Source: Ignavibacteria bacterium (GTDB taxonomy: Bacteria > Bacteroidota > Ignavibacteria > Ignavibacteriales > Melioribacteraceae). From it: a stretch of DNA of 5,872 nucleotides. Below the pieces are notes generated by a model, which was given only the letters and a program-made list of their open reading frames with translations, made no database searches and was not told the DNA's origin. The stretch lies in assembly GCA_011049495.1 (NCBI GenBank), contig DSBF01000102.1:1-5872 (forward strand), given 5' to 3'. Shown here in pieces: positions 1 to 5,872 of this stretch (within the stretch, counting starts at the first letter, position 1; the number at the start of each line of letters is the position of its first letter). The position numbers were made by a program, and so were the translations under genes.

Positions 1-294
1 TTCTGCGGAATGATTTGAAAAATCACTATGATGAAAAAAACTATGCCATTCACCTTGGTCAAATATAAGGTCAACTTTAGCGAAAACTTTTTTCGATGTG
101 ATTAATTCGAAAGAGTTTTTTATTGATGCGGCGTTATAAAGAACGCCAAAAGGATTTATGAGTGAATTGAACTTATACTTTAAAAAATAATTGCCGATAT
201 TCTCCGCAAAACAAGACCCAATCGTAAAAATTGAATCATTAGGCTCAATTTTAATTGGGAACGGCTCTATTTCTATTTCGGTTCTAAACTTCAT
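1..294 (-). CDS. GSCFA-domain protein, N-terminal 98 residues only (cut by window edge)
   Basis: Reading leftward from an ATG at 294-292, the frame stays open for 98 codons to the window edge, so the gene is partial at its 3' end. The protein begins MKFRTEIEIEPFPIKIEP and carries the family's name motif GSCFAENIG at residues 26-34. NPFGVLYNAASI follows at about 47-58, and a WHSFFHHSDFS segment at about 83-93; all three are typical of the N-terminus of GSCFA proteins. The family is grouped with SGNH/GDSL-type hydrolases, and the serine of GSCFA sits where a catalytic serine would be expected, but the substrate is not established. Full members are roughly 300 residues, so about a third is present. 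No signal peptide is visible. The start is well placed because the family motif follows after about 25 residues. It is transcribed away from the sugar kinase across a 113 bp gap, with no clear ribosome binding site. Confidence 0.85.
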   Translation of the reverse strand, partial: MKFRTEIEIEPFPIKIEPNDSIFTIGSCFAENIGNYFLKYKFNSLINPFGVLYNAASIKNSFELITSKKVFAKVDLIFDQGEWHSFFHHSDFSNHSAE

Positions 295-352
295 CGGAAA
301 TTGATTTTATTATGCCGAAATATAACTAATAACATTCCTATTCTTACTTTTT

Positions 353-381
353 TTGAAGAATTGATGGTTTTTTTGTATAAT
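353..381 (+). promoter_or_regulatory. Putative sigma70-type promoter of the kinase-synthase operon
   Basis: A TTGAAG hexamer at 353-358 is followed after exactly 17 bp by a perfect TATAAT at 376-381. Transcription would start near 388, about 20 bp before the kinase ATG. The spacing and the -10 box are good. The region is AT-rich, so chance matches are common, and if the host is a Bacteroidota its main promoter consensus (TAnnTTTG) differs. No operator or riboswitch is evident in the rest of the 113 bp gap, and I see no convincing promoter for the divergent GSCFA gene. Confidence 0.45.
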
Positions 382-407
382 GAATAAAATTACCGATTAT
401 AAAAAAT

Positions 408-1301
408 ATGAAACTTAAAATAACTGCAATAGGAGAAATACTTTTTGATGTATATCCAACACAAAAAAAATTAGGCGGTGCTCCGTTCAATTTTTTTTAC
501 CACGTATGGAAATTAACTAATGACGGGAAATTTATTTCGCGTATTGGTAATGATAATGAAGGAAAAGAAATAATCGAATTTTTAGAAAAGCAGCAGTTCG
601 ATACAAATTATATACAAATAGATGATTCGGTGAATACTGGGGTAGTAAATGTTCAACTTGATGAGAATAAAATCCCGGCTTTTGAAATAATTGAAAACCG
701 GGCTTATGATTTCATTGAGCACCGACCGGAACTAGATGAATTAATAGAAAAATCCGACTTACTATATTTCGGAACATTGGCTCAAAGAAACGAAACCTCA
801 AGAAACACAATTAGAACATTAATTGAAAAATCAAAAAAAGTTTTTTGTGATATCAACATTCGGCAAAATTTTTACACAAAGGAAATAATTCATAAATCAC
901 TCCAAGCAAGCAGCGCGGTTAAGCTCAATGCTGATGAGTTGGCATTAATTAATGATTTGTTGATCGGCAATGATTATGAGCTTAAAAAAACCGCTTATGA
1001 AATAATCGATAAATATAATCTTGACTTGCTTTGTGTAACTCTCGGAAGTGGAGGTTCATATTTATTTAATCGAAAGGAAGAATCTTTTCATAAAACTGAA
1101 GTCAATAATATTGTTGATACGGTCGGTGCCGGGGATGCGTATGCTGCTATTATGAGTCTCGGGTATTTATTGAATTGGGAAATTGAAAAAACTAATAAAC
1201 TTGCTTCCGAATTCGCCGCAGAAATTTGTACGATAAAAGGAGCTGTTCCAACAGAGGATAATATTTATAATAACTTCATAGAGAAAATAAAAAATGAGTG
1301 A
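408..1301 (+). CDS. PfkB-family carbohydrate kinase, probable fructokinase
   Basis: This is a complete 297-residue cytosolic sugar kinase of the ribokinase/PfkB family, which is usually about 290-330 residues. It probably phosphorylates fructose to fructose 6-phosphate using ATP. The N-terminal sugar-binding signature GGAPFN is at residues 23-28. KLNADEL at 172-178 has the N-x-x-E element linked to Mg/phosphate binding. TLGSGGSYL at 211-219 forms part of the nucleotide site. The PfkB signature 2, DTVGAGDAYAA, is at 237-247 with D243 as the expected catalytic base. The start ATG is followed directly by the first beta strand (KITAIGEILFD), as expected for the family; no strong Shine-Dalgarno precedes it. 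Its stop overlaps the next gene by 8 bp, implying co-transcription and translational coupling. Fructose specificity is inferred from GGAPFN and from the adjacent sucrose-phosphate synthase; another hexose or ketose substrate is possible. The reading frame passes intact through 8-base A and T runs at 463-470 and 491-498. Confidence 0.87.
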   Translation: MKLKITAIGEILFDVYPTQKKLGGAPFNFFYHVWKLTNDGKFISRIGNDNEGKEIIEFLEKQQFDTNYIQIDDSVNTGVVNVQLDENKIPAFEIIENRAYDFIEHRPELDELIEKSDLLYFGTLAQRNETSRNTIRTLIEKSKKVFCDINIRQNFYTKEIIHKSLQASSAVKLNADELALINDLLIGNDYELKKTAYEIIDKYNLDLLCVTLGSGGSYLFNRKEESFHKTEVNNIVDTVGAGDAYAAIMSLGYLLNWEIEKTNKLASEFAAEICTIKGAVPTEDNIYNNFIEKIKNE

Positions 1302-2988
1302 AAAAGGATTATACATTCAGCTATATAATATTCACGGACTAATTCGTGGAAAAAATTTAGAGCTTGGAAGAGATGCAGATACGGGCGGTCAAACTAAATA
1401 TGTTCTTGAACTTGCCAAAGCATTATGCGAAAGAGATGATATTAGAAAAGTTGAGATTGTTACGAGAAGAATTGAAGACAATGAAGTTTCGGAAGATTAC
1501 TCACAACGTGAAGAAAAAGTAAATGACAAGCTGTCAATTGTTCGCATAAGATGCGGCGGATTGAAATATATCCGTAAAGAATTACTGTGGAAACATCTCG
1601 AAGAATTTGTCGACAAATCAATTAAGTATATTAAGAGTAAAGAAGAACTGCCGGATATTATTCATAGCCACTATGCAGATGCCGGATATGTCTGCACAGA
1701 GTTAACTAAATTTTTCGGTATACCACTAATTCATACAGGGCATTCGTTAGGAAGAAATAAATTAAACAATCTTCTTAAAAACGGTTTGACCGAAGAGGAA
1801 ATAAACAAACGCTACAAAATGAAAAAGAGAATTAGCGCCGAAGAAGGTGTTATTTTTTTTGCCGATAGAATTATCACCAGTACAAAACAAGAGATTAAAG
1901 AACAATATGGTTTATACGAAAATACAAACGAAGAAAAGTTTGTTGTTATTCCCCCAAGCGTTGGTTTAGATCGTTTCTATCCTTATAATGAAAAACGAGA
2001 GTGGGATGATGAAGAACGTAAAATCAGAGATCACATTCGTGATGAACTTTGGCGTTTCTTCACTAATCTTAATAAGCCGTTGATCTTATCACTTTGCCGA
2101 CCGGAGAAAAGAAAAAATATTTCCGGTTTGATTGAAGCATACGGAGAAGATAAAGAATTACAAAAGAAAGCTAATCTTGCAATCTTCGCCGGGATACGGA
2201 AAGATATAACTCAAATGCCGGATATTGAAAGAGAAGTGTTAACAGAAATGCTTTTGCTGCTGGACAAATATAATCTTTACGGTAAAATGGCAATTCCTAA
2301 ACGTCACGATGTTGAAGATGAAGTTCCGGAGCTATACAGAATTGCTGCAGAAACAAGAGGAGTATTTGTAAACTCTGCATTCAATGAACCGTTTGGATTA
2401 ACATTAATTGAAGCCGCAGCCAGCGGTTTGCCGGTTGTGGCTACAGATGATGGGGGTCCTAGAGATATTCTTTCAAACTTGGATAATGGAGTACTTGTTG
2501 ACGTTTCCGAATCAAAAAATATTGCCGAAGGGATTCACAAAATTTTAGATGACGAAAACAAATGGGAGAAATATTCAAGAAACGGAATCGAGCGAGTTGA
2601 AAAATTTTATTCATGGAAAGCTCATGCAGATAGATACGTTGAAGTACTAAAAGAAGTTCTCGAAGAGAATAAAGAAGAACCGAAAACGTTTATATCAACC
2701 GGCAAGAAACTTCTGAACTACGATAAATTTATGATCTTTGATATTGATGATACATTAATTGGTAACAGCGAAGCAGCAGAACGATTAAAAAAAATGATTG
2801 AAGATAATTCGAATCAAATCGGATTTGGTGTTGCAACCGGGCGAACTATCGATTCTGCTCGGAAAGTATTATTGGAAAATGATTTTATACTTCCCGATTT
2901 AATAATCTCTTCGGTTGGTTCGGAAATATACTATCGCGATAGTATATTTCCGAACCAACCGAAGAGATTATTAAATCGGGAAGTATAA
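1294..2988 (+). CDS. Sucrose-phosphate synthase fused to a HAD sucrose-phosphatase domain; C-terminus lost at the palindrome axis
   Basis: This GT4 glycosyltransferase makes sucrose 6-phosphate from UDP-glucose and fructose 6-phosphate, and the fused HAD domain would dephosphorylate it to sucrose. The GT-B fold covers residues 1 to about 460: HGLIRG (14-19), GRDADTGGQ (25-33), HSHYADAG (124-131), HTGHSLGRNK (147-156, sugar-phosphate side), RPEKRKN (269-275, with R269 and K274 as likely UDP contacts) and the E-x7-E pair E365/E373. These resemble plant-type SPS more than generic GT4 enzymes. The HAD part starts near 478 with DIDDT (D483 nucleophile, D485 acid/base) and ATGR (T515). Only residues 1-547 are real sequence: codon 548 straddles the axis, and residues 548-564 are antisense translation of the same gene. 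HAD motifs III and IV, roughly the last 150-200 residues, are missing. The start ATG overlaps the kinase stop; a weak purine-rich AGAGAAA (1280-1286) lies 7 bp upstream. Confidence 0.88.
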   Translation: MSEKGLYIQLYNIHGLIRGKNLELGRDADTGGQTKYVLELAKALCERDDIRKVEIVTRRIEDNEVSEDYSQREEKVNDKLSIVRIRCGGLKYIRKELLWKHLEEFVDKSIKYIKSKEELPDIIHSHYADAGYVCTELTKFFGIPLIHTGHSLGRNKLNNLLKNGLTEEEINKRYKMKKRISAEEGVIFFADRIITSTKQEIKEQYGLYENTNEEKFVVIPPSVGLDRFYPYNEKREWDDEERKIRDHIRDELWRFFTNLNKPLILSLCRPEKRKNISGLIEAYGEDKELQKKANLAIFAGIRKDITQMPDIEREVLTEMLLLLDKYNLYGKMAIPKRHDVEDEVPELYRIAAETRGVFVNSAFNEPFGLTLIEAAASGLPVVATDDGGPRDILSNLDNGVLVDVSESKNIAEGIHKILDDENKWEKYSRNGIERVEKFYSWKAHADRYVEVLKEVLEENKEEPKTFISTGKKLLNYDKFMIFDIDDTLIGNSEAAERLKKMIEDNSNQIGFGVATGRTIDSARKVLLENDFILPDLIISSVGSEIYYRDSIFPNQPKRLLNREV

Positions 2989-4579
2989 AATCATTTTCCA
3001 ATAATACTTTCCGAGCAGAATCGATAGTTCGCCCGGTTGCAACACCAAATCCGATTTGATTCGAATTATCTTCAATCATTTTTTTTAATCGTTCTGCTGC
3101 TTCGCTGTTACCAATTAATGTATCATCAATATCAAAGATCATAAATTTATCGTAGTTCAGAAGTTTCTTGCCGGTTGATATAAACGTTTTCGGTTCTTCT
3201 TTATTCTCTTCGAGAACTTCTTTTAGTACTTCAACGTATCTATCTGCATGAGCTTTCCATGAATAAAATTTTTCAACTCGCTCGATTCCGTTTCTTGAAT
3301 ATTTCTCCCATTTGTTTTCGTCATCTAAAATTTTGTGAATCCCTTCGGCAATATTTTTTGATTCGGAAACGTCAACAAGTACTCCATTATCCAAGTTTGA
3401 AAGAATATCTCTAGGACCCCCATCATCTGTAGCCACAACCGGCAAACCGCTGGCTGCGGCTTCAATTAATGTTAATCCAAACGGTTCATTGAATGCAGAG
3501 TTTACAAATACTCCTCTTGTTTCTGCAGCAATTCTGTATAGCTCCGGAACTTCATCTTCAACATCGTGACGTTTAGGAATTGCCATTTTACCGTAAAGAT
3601 TATATTTGTCCAGCAGCAAAAGCATTTCTGTTAACACTTCTCTTTCAATATCCGGCATTTGAGTTATATCTTTCCGTATCCCGGCGAAGATTGCAAGATT
3701 AGCTTTCTTTTGTAATTCTTTATCTTCTCCGTATGCTTCAATCAAACCGGAAATATTTTTTCTTTTCTCCGGTCGGCAAAGTGATAAGATCAACGGCTTA
3801 TTAAGATTAGTGAAGAAACGCCAAAGTTCATCACGAATGTGATCTCTGATTTTACGTTCTTCATCATCCCACTCTCGTTTTTCATTATAAGGATAGAAAC
3901 GATCTAAACCAACGCTTGGGGGAATAACAACAAACTTTTCTTCGTTTGTATTTTCGTATAAACCATATTGTTCTTTAATCTCTTGTTTTGTACTGGTGAT
4001 AATTCTATCGGCAAAAAAAATAACACCTTCTTCGGCGCTAATTCTCTTTTTCATTTTGTAGCGTTTGTTTATTTCCTCTTCGGTCAAACCGTTTTTAAGA
4101 AGATTGTTTAATTTATTTCTTCCTAACGAATGCCCTGTATGAATTAGTGGTATACCGAAAAATTTAGTTAACTCTGTGCAGACATATCCGGCATCTGCAT
4201 AGTGGCTATGAATAATATCCGGCAGTTCTTCTTTACTCTTAATATACTTAATTGATTTGTCGACAAATTCTTCGAGATGTTTCCACAGTAATTCTTTACG
4301 GATATATTTCAATCCGCCGCATCTTATGCGAACAATTGACAGCTTGTCATTTACTTTTTCTTCACGTTGTGAGTAATCTTCCGAAACTTCATTGTCTTCA
4401 ATTCTTCTCGTAACAATCTCAACTTTTCTAATATCATCTCTTTCGCATAATGCTTTGGCAAGTTCAAGAACATATTTAGTTTGACCGCCCGTATCTGCAT
4501 CTCTTCCAAGCTCTAAATTTTTTCCACGAATTAGTCCGTGAATATTATATAGCTGAATGTATAATCCTTTTTCACTCAT
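2885..4579 (-). CDS. Mirror copy of the sucrose-phosphate synthase/phosphatase fusion
   Basis: This reads leftward from an ATG at 4579 and encodes exactly the same 564 residues as the copy at 1294-2988, including the SPS acceptor motifs, the E365/E373 pair and the HAD DIDDT motif. Authentic sequence runs from 4579 down to 2937. The last 17 codons (2936-2885, including the stop) come from crossing the axis into the opposite arm. As drawn, the two copies converge and overlap tail to tail by 104 bp (2885-2988), which is a consequence of the palindrome and not a natural gene arrangement. It should not be counted as a second gene unless the inverted repeat is confirmed. Neither copy supplies the missing phosphatase C-terminus. 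Confidence 0.85.
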   Translation of the reverse strand: MSEKGLYIQLYNIHGLIRGKNLELGRDADTGGQTKYVLELAKALCERDDIRKVEIVTRRIEDNEVSEDYSQREEKVNDKLSIVRIRCGGLKYIRKELLWKHLEEFVDKSIKYIKSKEELPDIIHSHYADAGYVCTELTKFFGIPLIHTGHSLGRNKLNNLLKNGLTEEEINKRYKMKKRISAEEGVIFFADRIITSTKQEIKEQYGLYENTNEEKFVVIPPSVGLDRFYPYNEKREWDDEERKIRDHIRDELWRFFTNLNKPLILSLCRPEKRKNISGLIEAYGEDKELQKKANLAIFAGIRKDITQMPDIEREVLTEMLLLLDKYNLYGKMAIPKRHDVEDEVPELYRIAAETRGVFVNSAFNEPFGLTLIEAAASGLPVVATDDGGPRDILSNLDNGVLVDVSESKNIAEGIHKILDDENKWEKYSRNGIERVEKFYSWKAHADRYVEVLKEVLEENKEEPKTFISTGKKLLNYDKFMIFDIDDTLIGNSEAAERLKKMIEDNSNQIGFGVATGRTIDSARKVLLENDFILPDLIISSVGSEIYYRDSIFPNQPKRLLNREV

Positions 4580-5465
4580 TTTTTATTTTCTCTATGAAGT
4601 TATTATAAATATTATCCTCTGTTGGAACAGCTCCTTTTATCGTACAAATTTCTGCGGCGAATTCGGAAGCAAGTTTATTAGTTTTTTCAATTTCCCAATT
4701 CAATAAATACCCGAGACTCATAATAGCAGCATACGCATCCCCGGCACCGACCGTATCAACAATATTATTGACTTCAGTTTTATGAAAAGATTCTTCCTTT
4801 CGATTAAATAAATATGAACCTCCACTTCCGAGAGTTACACAAAGCAAGTCAAGATTATATTTATCGATTATTTCATAAGCGGTTTTTTTAAGCTCATAAT
4901 CATTGCCGATCAACAAATCATTAATTAATGCCAACTCATCAGCATTGAGCTTAACCGCGCTGCTTGCTTGGAGTGATTTATGAATTATTTCCTTTGTGTA
5001 AAAATTTTGCCGAATGTTGATATCACAAAAAACTTTTTTTGATTTTTCAATTAATGTTCTAATTGTGTTTCTTGAGGTTTCGTTTCTTTGAGCCAATGTT
5101 CCGAAATATAGTAAGTCGGATTTTTCTATTAATTCATCTAGTTCCGGTCGGTGCTCAATGAAATCATAAGCCCGGTTTTCAATTATTTCAAAAGCCGGGA
5201 TTTTATTCTCATCAAGTTGAACATTTACTACCCCAGTATTCACCGAATCATCTATTTGTATATAATTTGTATCGAACTGCTGCTTTTCTAAAAATTCGAT
5301 TATTTCTTTTCCTTCATTATCATTACCAATACGCGAAATAAATTTCCCGTCATTAGTTAATTTCCATACGTGGTAAAAAAAATTGAACGGAGCACCGCCT
5401 AATTTTTTTTGTGTTGGATATACATCAAAAAGTATTTCTCCTATTGCAGTTATTTTAAGTTTCAT
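4572..5465 (-). CDS. Mirror copy of the PfkB-family probable fructokinase
   Basis: This is identical in all 297 residues to the kinase at 408-1301, with GGAPFN (23-28), TLGSGGSYL (211-219) and DTVGAGDAYAA (237-247, D243). It starts at an ATG at 5465 and its stop overlaps the synthase start by 8 bp, as in the other arm. The lack of any substitution between the copies argues against an old duplication and fits one locus represented twice. Function and caveats are as for the first copy: sugar phosphorylation with ATP, with fructose inferred from context. Confidence 0.85.
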   Translation of the reverse strand: MKLKITAIGEILFDVYPTQKKLGGAPFNFFYHVWKLTNDGKFISRIGNDNEGKEIIEFLEKQQFDTNYIQIDDSVNTGVVNVQLDENKIPAFEIIENRAYDFIEHRPELDELIEKSDLLYFGTLAQRNETSRNTIRTLIEKSKKVFCDINIRQNFYTKEIIHKSLQASSAVKLNADELALINDLLIGNDYELKKTAYEIIDKYNLDLLCVTLGSGGSYLFNRKEESFHKTEVNNIVDTVGAGDAYAAIMSLGYLLNWEIEKTNKLASEFAAEICTIKGAVPTEDNIYNNFIEKIKNE

Positions 5466-5491
5466 ATTTTTTATAATCGGTAATTTTATTC

Positions 5492-5520
5492 ATTATACAA
5501 AAAAACCATCAATTCTTCAA
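5492..5520 (-). promoter_or_regulatory. Mirror copy of the putative sigma70-type promoter
   Basis: Read on the minus strand, TTGAAG (5520-5515) and TATAAT (5497-5492) are separated by 17 bp and lie just upstream of the kinase ATG at 5465. It is the same element as at 353-381, so it provides no independent support. Confidence 0.42.
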
Positions 5521-5578
5521 AAAAAGTAAGAATAGGAATGTTATTAGTTATATTTCGGCATAATAAAATCAATTTCCG

Positions 5579-5872
5579 ATGAAGTTTAGAACCGAAATAG
5601 AAATAGAGCCGTTCCCAATTAAAATTGAGCCTAATGATTCAATTTTTACGATTGGGTCTTGTTTTGCGGAGAATATCGGCAATTATTTTTTAAAGTATAA
5701 GTTCAATTCACTCATAAATCCTTTTGGCGTTCTTTATAACGCCGCATCAATAAAAAACTCTTTCGAATTAATCACATCGAAAAAAGTTTTCGCTAAAGTT
5801 GACCTTATATTTGACCAAGGTGAATGGCATAGTTTTTTTCATCATAGTGATTTTTCAAATCATTCCGCAGAA
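5579..5872 (+). CDS. Mirror copy of the partial GSCFA-domain protein (N-terminal 98 residues)
   Basis: An ATG at 5579-5581 opens a frame of 98 codons that is still open at the window end. It is identical to the fragment at 1-294, with GSCFAENIG at residues 26-34 and NPFGVLYN at 47-54. Both copies stop at the same codon because both window ends are the same genomic position. That symmetry is one of the strongest signs that the contig is one molecule read in both directions. The gene diverges from the kinase across 113 bp. Its biochemical role is unknown beyond membership of an SGNH-like hydrolase family. Confidence 0.83.
   Translation, partial: MKFRTEIEIEPFPIKIEPNDSIFTIGSCFAENIGNYFLKYKFNSLINPFGVLYNAASIKNSFELITSKKVFAKVDLIFDQGEWHSFFHHSDFSNHSAE

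Larger units (their letters stand above)
1..5872. repeat. Perfect full-length inverted repeat (palindromic contig), two 2,936 bp arms with no spacer
   Basis: The arms 1-2936 and 2937-5872 are reverse complements, with the axis between 2936 and 2937 in the middle of TATCGCGATA. The two window ends match as reverse complements base for base over the stretches compared. All gene pairs have coordinates summing to 5873, and both pairs of full ORFs encode identical proteins, so no divergence between the arms is visible. There is no loop between the arms and no unique flank at either end. Long spacer-free palindromes are known to be unstable in bacteria because hairpin-cleaving nucleases such as SbcCD and replication slippage remove them. 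The axis also lies inside a conserved enzyme domain. I infer a fold-back artefact from assembly, library preparation or amplification. A real inverted duplication or a hairpin-ended linear replicon is possible but much less likely. Confidence 0.98.

Noticed and set aside
377..400. Possible small dyad (ATAAT ... ATTAT) around the predicted transcription start of the kinase
   Set aside because: Only five AT base pairs in AT-rich DNA with a long loop; expected by chance.
463..498. Runs of eight A and eight T in the kinase gene as possible programmed slippage or frameshift sites
   Set aside because: The frame is intact and the family motifs continue in the same frame on both sides. Such runs are common in AT-rich genomes.
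2885..2988. Convergent genes overlapping at their 3' ends, suggesting antisense regulation or a strong bidirectional terminator hairpin at the axis
   Set aside because: The overlap and the hairpin follow automatically from the palindrome. The sequence left of the axis is ordinary coding DNA for a conserved HAD domain, with no terminator features such as a GC stem followed by a T tract.
1..5872. Covalently closed hairpin telomere of a linear plasmid or phage
   Set aside because: A hairpin end read through would give such a palindrome, but the axis falls inside the phosphatase domain between conserved HAD motifs, and no telomere resolvase or replication gene is present. Not excluded without read data.
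1..5872. Composite transposon or other mobile element with inverted repeats
   Set aside because: No transposase, target-site duplication or unique central segment is present. The arms carry ordinary metabolic genes and meet directly.

Overview
The whole window is one perfect inverted repeat with no spacer. The second half (2937-5872) is the reverse complement of the first half (1-2936), so every feature at position x reappears on the other strand at 5873 minus x. There is therefore only about 2.9 kb of independent sequence, and the apparent gene count is doubled. A 2.9 kb palindrome with no central loop, centred inside the conserved coding sequence of an enzyme and with both arms ending at exactly the same base of another gene, is best read as a fold-back assembly, library or amplification artefact. 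A true chromosomal arrangement is much less likely. Anything that depends on the two halves being side by side (convergent overlapping genes, gene duplication, new C-termini) should be discounted until the junction is checked.

Layout of one unique arm, using left-arm coordinates: (1) 1-294, minus strand, the first 98 codons of a GSCFA-domain protein, cut off by the window edge. (2) 295-407, a 113 bp AT-rich divergent intergenic region with a plausible sigma70-type promoter facing right. (3) 408-1301, plus strand, a complete PfkB-family sugar kinase, most likely a fructokinase. (4) 1294 onward, plus strand, overlapping the kinase by 8 bp, a sucrose-phosphate synthase (GT4) fused to the beginning of a HAD-type sucrose-phosphatase domain. 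It is genuine only to position 2936, and the 17 codons beyond the centre are antisense read-through. The right arm repeats all of this in reverse: synthase 2885-4579 minus, kinase 4572-5465 minus, GSCFA 5579-5872 plus.

The two plus-strand genes form a tight, translationally overlapping pair for sucrose metabolism. The kinase can supply fructose 6-phosphate from fructose. The synthase condenses it with UDP-glucose to sucrose 6-phosphate, and the fused phosphatase domain would release sucrose, either as a compatible solute or as a storage sugar. The GSCFA gene points away from the pair and has no obvious role in the pathway.

Organism: a bacterium with AT-rich DNA, the standard genetic code and weak Shine-Dalgarno signals. 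GSCFA proteins are best known from Bacteroidota and some Proteobacteria. Together with the AT-rich coding style, this suggests the Bacteroidota/Ignavibacteriota/Chlorobiota group, probably an environmental or metagenomic contig. This placement is inference. I found no RNA genes, CRISPR arrays, insertion sequences or convincing terminators, and no sign of a new biological system.
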